Assembly (NCBI GenBank): GCA_937906285.1
Contig: CALCWL010000131.1
Span: 1-12,990, forward strand
DNA: 12,990 bases
Direction of reading: 5' to 3'
Source of the DNA: an uncultured Rhodanobacter sp.
GTDB lineage: Bacteria > Pseudomonadota > Gammaproteobacteria > Xanthomonadales > Rhodanobacteraceae
Below are positions 7,165 through 12,990 of this stretch, one piece after another. Under the pieces are notes generated by a model. That model was given only the letters and a program-made list of their open reading frames with translations. It had not been told where the DNA came from and did not search any database. Position 1 is the first letter of the stretch; each line of letters begins with the position of its first letter. The position numbers and the translations under genes were made by a program.

Positions 7165-8436
7165 CTAGACCACGCCCAGCAGGTAGTACGCGGCGATCAC
7201 CACGGCCACGGCCAGGGTCTTGATCACGGTGATTGCGAAGATGTCCTTGTAGGCCTGCCGATGGGTCAGCCCGGTCACCGCCAGCAAGGTGATCACGGCG
7301 CCGTTGTGGGGCAGCGTGTCCATGCCGCCGGAGGCCATCGCGGCCACGCGGTGCAGCACTTCCATCGGGATGCCGGCGGCGTTCGCGTTGTGGATGAAGG
7401 TCTCGGCCATCGCGCCCAGCGCGATGCTCATGCCGCCGGAGGCCGAGCCGGTGATGCCGGCCAGCGCGGTGACGGTGACCGCCTCGTTGACCAGCGGGTT
7501 GGGAATGGTGTGCAGCGCGTCGGCCACCAGCTTGAAGCCGGGCAGGGCGGCGATCACCGCGCCGAAGCCGTACTCCGAAGCGGTGTTCATCGAGGCCAGC
7601 AAGGCGCCGCCGACCGCCGCCTGAGTGCCTGCGGCCAGCCGCCCCATCACTGCACGCCAGGCGAACACCAGCACGCAAAGAATGCCTGCCAGCAGGGCGC
7701 CCTCGACTGCCCAGATCGCGGCGACCTTGGAGACCTCCTGCACCACCGGCCTGGCGCTGCCGACCACGCTGGGCAGGAACGACTGCGTTTCGCCGTAGAG
7801 GCGCGGGATCCAGTCGGTGAACAGCTTGTTGCACACGCCGACCAGCACCAGTGGCAGCAGTGCGATCAGCGGATGCGGCAGGCGGGTGGCGTCGAACGGC
7901 TCCGGCTCGTTGACCAGGTCGCTGCCGTAGCCTTCGCCGGCCGCCGCGGCCTTGCGCCGGCGCCAGTCGAGGTAACTCAGGCCCACGATCAGGATGAAGA
8001 TGCCGCCGATCGTGCCCAGCCACGGCGCGGCCCAGGTATTGGTGCCGAAGAACGCGGTGGGGATGATGTTCTGGATCTGCGGCGTGCCCGGCGACACGCC
8101 GCCGTAGGTGAGCAGCGCGCACACCAGCACGATGGACAGGATCGCCCGGCTGCGCCCGACCAGGCCGATCGTGGCTGCCACGATCGACTTGGAGAACCCC
8201 GACAGCTCGATCAGCTTGCCGAACACCGCGCCGAGCATGAACACCGGGAAATACAGCTTGAGGAAACCGACCATCTTGTCCATGAACAGGCCGGTGAACA
8301 TCGGCGCGACCAGCGACGGCTCGGTCAGCAGCACCGCGCCCAGCGCGGCGATCGGCGCGAACAGGATCACGCTGTAGCCGCGGTACGCCGCGAACATCAG
8401 GAAGCACAGCGCAGCCAGCACGATCAGAAATGCCAT
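7165..8436 (-). CDS. GntP-family permease with apparent internal deletion (3-hydroxybutyrate or organic acid type)
   Basis: Proton-coupled carboxylate permease of the GntP family. The subgroup with FAPIAALGAVLL, PVFMLGAVFGKLIELSGFSK, PGTPQIQNIIPT and SGGMDTLPHNGAVITLL is often annotated as a D-beta-hydroxybutyrate permease. The product has 423 residues from the ATG at 8436, which has GGGGAG nine bases ahead; an upstream ATG would add 53 non-hydrophobic residues and is rejected. From memory, relatives run about 460 residues and have roughly 40 residues, including hydrophobic helix-forming sequence, between LLTYGGVS and PGTPQIQN. Here S115 is joined directly to P116 (junction about 8091/8092) in frame. 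The rest is intact and strongly hydrophobic, with 10 or more predicted spans. The transporter may therefore be inactive, re-folded, or misassembled. It is divergent from the TonB-dependent receptor gene. Confidence 0.82.
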   Translation of the reverse strand: MAFLIVLAALCFLMFAAYRGYSVILFAPIAALGAVLLTEPSLVAPMFTGLFMDKMVGFLKLYFPVFMLGAVFGKLIELSGFSKSIVAATIGLVGRSRAILSIVLVCALLTYGGVSPGTPQIQNIIPTAFFGTNTWAAPWLGTIGGIFILIVGLSYLDWRRRKAAAAGEGYGSDLVNEPEPFDATRLPHPLIALLPLVLVGVCNKLFTDWIPRLYGETQSFLPSVVGSARPVVQEVSKVAAIWAVEGALLAGILCVLVFAWRAVMGRLAAGTQAAVGGALLASMNTASEYGFGAVIAALPGFKLVADALHTIPNPLVNEAVTVTALAGITGSASGGMSIALGAMAETFIHNANAAGIPMEVLHRVAAMASGGMDTLPHNGAVITLLAVTGLTHRQAYKDIFAITVIKTLAVAVVIAAYYLLGVV

Positions 8437-8499
8437 CCGTAGTGGCTCCCCAGTTTGGCGGTGGTCGGGATTCGACGAAGGCCCGAGTATCGGCACCTG

Positions 8500-8547
8500 C
8501 TCCGGCGCCGGGCACTGTACGAAGGTACAAGTGCCGTTGTGCCGGAG
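8500..8547. promoter_or_regulatory. Bipartite palindrome in the gntP/TonB-receptor divergent spacer
   Basis: Nested inverted repeat: CTCCGGC (8500-8506) with GCCGGAG (8541-8547) outside, and GGCACTGTAC (8511-8520) with GTACAAGTGCC (8525-8535; one extra A) inside, centred on GAAG (8521-8524). It lies 64 bases from the gntP start and 62 bases from the receptor start, almost exactly midway. That position suits a shared operator, though transcripts crossing it could also fold. Confidence 0.5.
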
Positions 8548-8609
8548 GCTGCCTAATCTGCCGACATCAGCCTTCATCGTCGATGTGGGCTTCACTGCGA
8601 GGGGAAATC

Positions 8610-10838
8610 ATGAAGCTCACGTCTTTGAGTGTGGCGATCGGACTGGCGACCGGCCTGTTTTGTGTCCTGCCGGTTCACGCGCAACAGGCCGGCGACGACG
8701 CGGTCGCCGCGGACACCGCCAAGCCGAAGAACGCCAAGCAGCTCGACACCGTGGTGGTCACCGCGCGCAAGCGCGAGGAAACCCTGCAGGACGTGCCGAT
8801 CGCGGTCAGCGCCTTCACCGCGCAGGCGCTGGAACGGCAGAACGTGCAGAGCCTGTCCGACCTCCAGGGCAAGGTGCCCTCGCTGCAGATCTACGCCGCG
8901 CGCGGTTCCAACACCACGCTCACCGCCTACATCCGCGGCGTCGGCCAGGCCGACCCGACCTGGGGCTTCGACCCGGGCGTGGGCATCTATCTCGACGACG
9001 TGTACCTGGCCCGCCCGCAGGGCGCGGTGCTGGACGTGTTCGACGTCAGCCGCATCGAGGTGCTGCGCGGCCCGCAAGGTACGCTGTACGGCAAGAACAC
9101 CATCGGCGGCGCGATCAAGTACGTGGCCAGCCCATTGCCGGTGAAAACCGAGGGTTCGGTGGAAGTCACCGGCGGCACCCACGGCGAAAAGGACGTCAAG
9201 GCCAGCCTGGGTGGTGCCAGCGCCGACGCGGTGTGGCGCGGGCGCATCGCCTACGCCAGCAGCCACAACGACGGCTTCGGCAAGGACATCCTCACCGGCA
9301 GCCGCAACGGCAACAAGAACACCAACGCCGCGCGCGCCACCATCGGCTTCTTCCCGTCCAATGCGTTCAACATGCAACTGTCGGTCGACGGCGTGCGCGA
9401 CAACTCCAACCCGCGCGGCGCCAAGATGCTGGTGGTGAACAAGCTCGACCCGGCCTACCAGCCGCTGGACAGCGATTTCGACACTCGCAGCGGTTTCCCC
9501 CAGGTCAACCACACCAAGCTCTACGGCAGCGCCTTGACCATGAACTGGATCGCCAGCCAGGACTGGTCGCTGAAATCCGTCACTGCCGTGCGCGGTTCCT
9601 ACACCGACACCAACATCGACTTCGACACGCTGCCGGAGAAGATCGCCGACGTGAACGCGGTCTACGCCGACCACCAGTTCACCCAGGAATTCCAGGCCAA
9701 CTACGACGCCGGCGGCACCGTGCACGGCGTGTTCGGCCTGTACTACTTCGACGGCCATGCCGATGGCCAGATCAAGAACATCTTCCTCGGCTCGCCGCCG
9801 TATTCCACGCTGGGCCTGACCCAGTACGGCGGCACTGGCGGGCGCATGGGCACCAAGAGCTGGGCCGGCTACGGCGACTTCACCTGGGACATCAGCCCCA
9901 GCTGGAGCCTGGACGTCGGGCTGCGCTACACCCACGAGACCAAGACCGCGCTGATCCAGAACTACGGCTACTCGGACGACACCTTCACCACGCCGGTCGC
10001 CACCCTTGCCGACTTCAGTGGTTCGCATGCCAGCAGCAACGTGTCGCCGAAGGTCTCGCTGGACTGGAGCGTGAGCGACCAGGTCAAGCTGTACGCCAGC
10101 TACTCGGAGGGCTTCCACTCCGGCGGCTACAACATTCGCGCCAACTGCGTGGCGGTGCCTGCCTCGTGCCGTCCGATCGACGACGAGAAGGTGAAGTCGT
10201 TCGAGCTGGGCAGCAAGATGAGCTTCTTCGACGGCGCGCTGATGATGAACACGGCGCTGTTCCGCAACGTCTATTCGGACATCCAGCTGTCGGTGTTCAG
10301 TTCCTACACCTTGCCCAACGGCAGCCAGGGCTTCTTCGGCGACTTCACCAACGCCGGCAAGGGCCACATCGATGGCCTGGAGGAAGAGTTCGCCTGGAAG
10401 CCGTCGGAGAACTGGACGCTGAGCGGCAACTTCGCCTACCTGCACACGAAATACACCAAGTACATGACCGGCGGCGTCAACGTCGCCGACCAGCAGAAGT
10501 TCACCAACGCGCCGAAGTGGTCCGGCGGCCTCTCGCTGGAAAACAGCACGCCGCTGGCCAACGGCGGCAACATCTCGGCGCGGATCAACTACACCTACCA
10601 GACCATGGTGTATCCGGAGACCACCCTGTCGCCGCTGATCGCGCAGCCGGCCTACGGCCTGTGGAACGCCGGCGTGATCTGGCAGGTCAACCAGCTCTGG
10701 TCGCTCAGCCTGCAGGGCACCAACCTGGCCAACAAGTCGTATCGCACCACCGGTTACAACGTGGGTGCGCTGGGCATCTACACGGGCTTCTATGGCGCAC
10801 CGCGGATGGTCACGCTGAGCGCGAAGTACAAATTCTGA
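8610..10838 (+). CDS. TonB-dependent outer-membrane receptor
   Basis: Outer-membrane active transporter energised by TonB-ExbBD. The start at ATG 8610 has GAGGGG five bases ahead and gives a 24-residue signal peptide (MKLTSLSVAIGLATGLFCVL then PVHA, cut before QQAG). The mature N-terminus carries a TonB-box-like LDTVVVTARKREETLQ (about 45-60). The plug domain (about 60-175) contains YIRGVGQADPTWGFDPGVGI, IYLDDVYLARPQG and RIEVLRGPQGTLYGKNTIGG. The remaining 560 or so residues are a beta-barrel of alternating aromatic strands ending in the terminal Phe required by the BAM machinery (SAKYKF). The 742-residue length is normal. This subclass is used for many organic substrates besides iron. Its neighbours suggest products of polyester hydrolysis, which is inference. 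A terminator follows directly, so the esterase gene is separately transcribed or receives read-through. Confidence 0.93.
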   Translation: MKLTSLSVAIGLATGLFCVLPVHAQQAGDDAVAADTAKPKNAKQLDTVVVTARKREETLQDVPIAVSAFTAQALERQNVQSLSDLQGKVPSLQIYAARGSNTTLTAYIRGVGQADPTWGFDPGVGIYLDDVYLARPQGAVLDVFDVSRIEVLRGPQGTLYGKNTIGGAIKYVASPLPVKTEGSVEVTGGTHGEKDVKASLGGASADAVWRGRIAYASSHNDGFGKDILTGSRNGNKNTNAARATIGFFPSNAFNMQLSVDGVRDNSNPRGAKMLVVNKLDPAYQPLDSDFDTRSGFPQVNHTKLYGSALTMNWIASQDWSLKSVTAVRGSYTDTNIDFDTLPEKIADVNAVYADHQFTQEFQANYDAGGTVHGVFGLYYFDGHADGQIKNIFLGSPPYSTLGLTQYGGTGGRMGTKSWAGYGDFTWDISPSWSLDVGLRYTHETKTALIQNYGYSDDTFTTPVATLADFSGSHASSNVSPKVSLDWSVSDQVKLYASYSEGFHSGGYNIRANCVAVPASCRPIDDEKVKSFELGSKMSFFDGALMMNTALFRNVYSDIQLSVFSSYTLPNGSQGFFGDFTNAGKGHIDGLEEEFAWKPSENWTLSGNFAYLHTKYTKYMTGGVNVADQQKFTNAPKWSGGLSLENSTPLANGGNISARINYTYQTMVYPETTLSPLIAQPAYGLWNAGVIWQVNQLWSLSLQGTNLANKSYRTTGYNVGALGIYTGFYGAPRMVTLSAKYKF

Positions 10839-10855
10839 CGACCGTTCCTCCCCAT

Positions 10856-10892
10856 CCCGCGGAAGTGCCGGCGTGCTGCCGCGGGTTTTTTT
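10856..10892 (+). terminator. Intrinsic terminator of the TonB-dependent receptor gene
   Basis: CCCGCGG (10856-10862) pairs with CCGCGGG (10879-10885) across a 16-base GC-rich loop, followed by seven T residues (10886-10892). It begins 18 bases after the receptor stop, a textbook rho-independent terminator. Confidence 0.88.
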
Positions 10893-10966
10893 CATGCGCC
10901 GGCGCGTCCGGTTGGCATCGGGCCTCGCTCGCCGGCAGGCATCGGCTGGCCAAACGGAGAACACCC

Positions 10967-11989
10967 ATGCGCAAGACCCTCGGTTTCGTGACCTTGCTGC
11001 TGGTCGCCACCTCCGTCCGGGCGGGCGACGCATCGCCACTGCCCCGGCTGAAGATCGACCCGACGCACACCGCCGCGGTCGGCCTCTCGTCCGGCGCGTA
11101 CATGGCCAGCCAGGTGCAACTGGCGTATCCGGAACTGTTCCCGAACGCGGCCCTGGTCGCTGGCGGTCCGTACGGCTGCGCTGGCGGCCAGCTCGGTGCG
11201 GCGCTGGGCAGTTGCATGAAGGGCGTGCCGGCACCGGACGTCGGCGCGCTGGTGGCCAAGGCTCACCGGCGTTCGGCCGCCGGCGAGATCGGTTCCCTGA
11301 AGAATCTGGCGCATGCCCGCGTCTACCTGCTGCACGGAAGGGACGATGCCCTCGTCGCGCCGGCCGTGGCCGAGGCAGGCGCCCGCTTCTACGAACAGTT
11401 GCGCGATGGCATGCCAGCCCTCGCAGGCATGCAGGTGCGCGACGATGGCAAGCGCGCGTTCGCACACAACTTGCCCGTAGCCGGACGCAGCGACGATTGC
11501 GACAAGTCGGTGCCGCCCTACCTGGGCCACTGCGGTTTCGATGCCGCCGGCGAGATTTTCGCGCAGATGTTCGGCCAGCCGGCCCACGCGCCGACCGAGG
11601 CGCGCGGCGAACTGCGCAGTTTCGACCAGGACGCGCTGCGCCCCGGTGGCGCCGACGCCTTCCTGGCCGACACCGGCTACGTCTACCTGCCGGCGGCCTG
11701 CCTCGCCGGCAAACCCTGCGGGCTGATGGTGGCCTTTCACGGTTGCAAGCAGAACGCCGCCGCCCTGGGCAAGGCCTTCGTCGAGGACGCAGGCTTCAAC
11801 CGCTGGGCGGACGTCTACGACGTGGCCGTGCTATATCCTCAGACACGCGCGAGTTTCGCGCCCTTGAATCCGCAGGCATGCTGGGACTGGTGGGGTTATT
11901 CCGGAGCCGACTACGACACGCGCCAGGGCGTGCAGTTGCGCTGGCTGGTGAACGCGGTGCGCGCGCTGGGCTTGCCTGCCGGCCATTGA
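10967..11989 (+). CDS. Secreted PHB-depolymerase-type esterase, circularly permuted alpha/beta hydrolase
   Basis: Carboxylesterase expected to hydrolyse poly(3-hydroxybutyrate) or its oligomers outside the cytoplasm. It has 340 residues; ATG 10967 follows GGAGA and starts a signal peptide (MRKTLGFVTLLLVATSVRA, cleavage before GDAS). The lipase box GLSSG (39-43, Ser41) lies close to the N-terminus. HGRDD (D126/D127) and FAHNLP (H167) follow, and the oxyanion segment FHGCKQN (257-263) is near the C-terminus. A Ser-Asp-His order with HGC at the end is the circularly permuted arrangement known from the Penicillium funiculosum PHB depolymerase. Paired cysteines (C71, C83, C178, C189, C245, C251, C260) fit a disulphide-bearing exported protein. 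There is no linker or substrate-binding domain, so it may act on oligomers or amorphous polymer, perhaps in the periplasm. The substrate is inferred from family. Confidence 0.85.
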   Translation: MRKTLGFVTLLLVATSVRAGDASPLPRLKIDPTHTAAVGLSSGAYMASQVQLAYPELFPNAALVAGGPYGCAGGQLGAALGSCMKGVPAPDVGALVAKAHRRSAAGEIGSLKNLAHARVYLLHGRDDALVAPAVAEAGARFYEQLRDGMPALAGMQVRDDGKRAFAHNLPVAGRSDDCDKSVPPYLGHCGFDAAGEIFAQMFGQPAHAPTEARGELRSFDQDALRPGGADAFLADTGYVYLPAACLAGKPCGLMVAFHGCKQNAAALGKAFVEDAGFNRWADVYDVAVLYPQTRASFAPLNPQACWDWWGYSGADYDTRQGVQLRWLVNAVRALGLPAGH

Positions 11990-12020
11990 TGGCCCCGCAT
12001 GTCGATGGCCTCGACCGTGT

Positions 12021-12046
12021 TGCAGGAGCGCGCTCGCGCGCGACGC
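12021..12046 (+). repeat. GYAGGAGCGC-type REP element, second copy
   Basis: GCAGGAGCGCG, CTC, GCGCGCGACGC followed by TTTT: the same layout as the copy at 5023-5048 but with GCGCG stem bases instead of GCGCAC. A separate perfect hairpin, GGCTTC-ATCC-GAAGCC, follows at 12051-12066. Confidence 0.6.
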
Positions 12047-12090
12047 TTTTGGCTTCATCCGAAGCCGTTAGCGGTCGATCATCCGCACCT

Positions 12091-12152
12091 GTAGGAGCGC
12101 ACCCTGTCCACAAGGGACTTCCTTCGGTCGTGCGCGATGTTCTTGCTCCTGC
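12091..12152 (+). repeat. GYAGGAGCGC-type REP with a 24-base loop insertion and an inverted half-copy
   Basis: GTAGGAGCGCACCCTGT (12091-12107) and GCGCGATG (12132-12139) together match the intact copy at 5023-5048, but 24 bases (12108-12131) separate them. The insert contains its own complementary bits (GAC/GTC around TTCCTTCG). An inverted GCTCCTGC at 12145-12152 gives a partial opposing copy, so the whole may fold as one hairpin (GGAGC with GCTCC, GCGCAC with GTGCGC). Confidence 0.55.
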
Positions 12153-12197
12153 TCCCGGTGCAATCAAAATCAAGAGCGGTCGATCGCCTTCGGCGAC

Positions 12198-12259
12198 CGA
12201 GTTACTTTCTCTTTGCGTGCTCAAAGAGAAAGTAACCAAAGAGAAAGAGCACCCCGCTT
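12198..12259 (+). repeat. Left terminal inverted repeat of the composite element
   Basis: Begins CGAGTTAC. A perfect 15-bp hairpin, GTTACTTTCTCTTTG (12201-12215) / CAAAGAGAAAGTAAC (12222-12236), has the 6-base loop CGTGCT. A second direct copy of CAAAGAGAAAG follows (12237-12247), then GAGCACCCCGCTT. It differs from the right end by four substitutions and one indel. Confidence 0.88.
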
Positions 12260-12517
12260 CCGCGCCTTACGGGCATCGGGCAACCGCTCCCGGCGTTGCC
12301 TCAACTCCGGCATCCATGCCGTCGCCTGCCCGCAAGGTCCGCGGTCGGGTTACGGGGTTTGTCGACAGGGCATCCTGCCCTGGCGCCAAACTGGCCGGCA
12401 TCCCTGCCGGCCACCCTGCGGGCTTTCCTTCGCCCGCCCGCCGCTGCAGAGGGGCCCCGGGTAAAGCAGCGGGCCATCCTGGCCCGCACTCGGTGATAAA
12501 GCTGAAAAACAAAGGCC

Positions 12518-12551
12518 AGAGCAAAGCGTCGGTTTGCCGCCGCTTTGCTCT
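12518..12551. repeat. Central hairpin of the composite element
   Basis: AGAGCAAAGCG (12518-12528) pairs perfectly over 11 bp with CGCTTTGCTCT (12541-12551). The 12-base loop contains a smaller CGG-TTTG-CCG hairpin. It marks the approximate turning point between the two arms. Confidence 0.8.
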
Positions 12552-12750
12552 TGATCCGGTTCTTCTGAAGAGTGCGGACCAGGAAGGTCCGCTGCTCTAC
12601 CGGGGCCCCTGTGCGGCGGTGAGGCGGGGAAGACAGGCCGCGCAGCGGGCGTTGCCAGGGATGGCAACGCCTTTTCGCGCGGGCAGGAGCCCGCTCGAAA
12701 AGCCCGGCCCCGGCTCACGGACTTGTTGGGCGGGATGCCCAACAAGCGCC

Positions 12751-12813
12751 AAGCGGGGTGGCCTTTCTCTTTGGTTATCTTTCTCTTTGGCCACGCAAAG
12801 AGAAAGTAACTCG
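12751..12813 (-). repeat. Right terminal inverted repeat of the composite element
   Basis: Inverse of the left end. GTTATCTTTCTCTTTG (12774-12789) pairs with CAAAGAGAAAGTAAC (12796-12810) with one bulged base and the loop GCCACG. A further CTTTCTCTTTG is at 12763-12773. It ends CTCG at 12813. Confidence 0.88.
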
Positions 12814-12905
12814 CCCTCCGAAGGAGGACGAAAGCTCTTCGCCTTGAAGAAAAAAGTTGCAACGCGAACATCGCGAAAAACGTCGCCCGCACGGGTGTGT
12901 TCCAC

Positions 12906-12990
12906 ATGCTGAGCGCCAGCGTCATCGCGATTGCGGCGCTGTGCTGGCTCGGCCTGCTGTTCGGGGTGGCGTTGCTGGGCGAGCGTCGGC
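12906..12990 (+). CDS. N-terminus of a membrane protein, probably an SSS-domain sensor histidine kinase (3' end outside window)
   Basis: Only 28 codons are present from the ATG at 12906, encoding MLSASVIAIAALCWLGLLFG followed by VALLGERR. This is one hydrophobic helix ending in a positively charged stretch. The pattern of a short start, a helix with a LGLLFxVA core and then a G-E/D-R-R turn resembles the beginning of sodium:solute-symporter-domain sensor kinases such as CbrA and CrbS, which control carbon-source use. The match rests on 28 residues and could also be another SSS-family protein. The Shine-Dalgarno is weak; an in-frame GTG at 12897 would add three residues. It starts 67 bases after the composite palindrome, and no clear promoter is seen between them. 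Confidence 0.45.
   Translation, partial: MLSASVIAIAALCWLGLLFGVALLGERR

Larger units (their letters stand above)
12172..12839. repeat. Large composite palindromic element with nested hairpins, no coding capacity
   Basis: Both halves read outside-in share one series of blocks: AAGAGC, a 5-bp hairpin with loop TTC, a 62-63-bp terminal repeat, several hairpins, GGGGCCCC (12451-12458 and 12602-12609), a hairpin next to CACTC/GAGTG, then a central hairpin. Left-arm hairpins: 12308-12321, 12366-12382, 12392-12413, 12418-12437 and 12469-12487. Right-arm hairpins: 12574-12592, 12648-12671, 12671-12702 and 12722-12746. Most stems are perfect, 6-10 bp, and their bases differ between arms, while a TCC/TCCC loop core (GGA/GGGA on the right) recurs. 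ORFs cross it in several frames but have a biased, proline/arginine-rich make-up without domains. No transposase is present. I do not recognise a named family. The exact ends are uncertain. Confidence 0.8.

Noticed and set aside
8537..8559. TTGTGC ... TAATCT as promoter of the TonB-dependent receptor
   Set aside because: Spacing is 11 bases, too short for a sigma-70 promoter.
8592..11465. Open frame of 957 codons on the minus strand across the receptor and esterase genes
   Set aside because: Mirrors two well-supported plus-strand genes and crosses a strong terminator; the translation is low-complexity.
12300..12750. CRISPR array suggested by recurring short hairpins
   Set aside because: Units differ in sequence and spacing, are inverted about a centre, and have no constant direct repeat or spacers.
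12172..12839. Insertion sequence
   Set aside because: Terminal inverted repeats exist, but no transposase fragment or evident target-site duplication was found; kept as a repeat of unknown mobility.
12844..12871. TTGAAG ... GAACAT as promoter of the kinase-like gene
   Set aside because: Weak -10 match; not distinguishable from chance.
10873..12912. Open frame of 679 codons running from the esterase gene through the composite palindrome
   Set aside because: It is out of frame with the esterase, and in the repeat block it encodes biased Pro/Arg-rich sequence with no domain. The same region is open in several frames on both strands, as expected of GC-rich repeats.
12350..12925. Minus-strand 191-codon frame through the composite element, overlapping the start of the kinase-like gene
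   Set aside because: Repeat-derived translation of a palindromic element; no domain or good ribosome-binding site. It resembles the spurious hypothetical proteins often predicted over repeats.

Overview
High-GC window with gammaproteobacterial gene content. The rnr-rlmB pair, the RNase T homologue, GTAG-type REP sequences like those of Stenotrophomonas/Xanthomonas, and a second REP family starting GYAGGAGCGC point to the Xanthomonadales, perhaps a Rhodanobacter/Dyella-like genus. That placement is inference; no rRNA gene is present.

Layout. Bases 2-2075 (+) hold a translationally coupled run: the 3' part of rnr (RNase R), rlmB (23S rRNA Gm2251 methyltransferase) and a small CBU_0592-like membrane protein, joined by two ATGA stop/start overlaps. 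Bases 2121-3329 (-) hold a Prx5-type peroxiredoxin followed by rnt (RNase T). Diverging from these is a heat-shock pair (+), an Hsp20 small chaperone and a CbpA-type J-protein. Hsp20 has a good sigma-32-like promoter, and a 15-bp hairpin lies between the two genes. A 190-bp convergent gap holds two kinds of REP sequence and the typA terminator. typA (-) and a GntP-family permease (-) follow. The permease appears to lack an internal block of about 40 residues, and the junction coincides with a small inverted repeat. Across a divergent spacer carrying a bipartite palindrome comes a TonB-dependent receptor (+), closed by a strong terminator, then a secreted, circularly permuted PHB-depolymerase-type esterase (+).

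From 11990 to 12905 there is no credible gene. This stretch holds two or three REP sequences and then a large composite palindrome of roughly 670 bp (about 12172-12839). It has 62-63-bp terminal inverted repeats, each with a 15-bp hairpin, a central 11-bp hairpin, and paired internal hairpins whose stems differ between the arms while a TCC-type loop core is kept. This is the most unusual object in the window. The last 85 bases start a membrane protein resembling the N-terminus of SSS-domain sensor kinases of the CbrA/CrbS type.

How the genes may work together. The permease, receptor and depolymerase could form a polyhydroxybutyrate / 3-hydroxybutyrate scavenging locus: the secreted esterase cuts polymer or oligomers, the receptor imports products across the outer membrane, and the permease carries the monomer inward. 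This is a hypothesis from family membership and adjacency. The damaged-looking permease weakens it unless the deletion is tolerated or is an assembly error.
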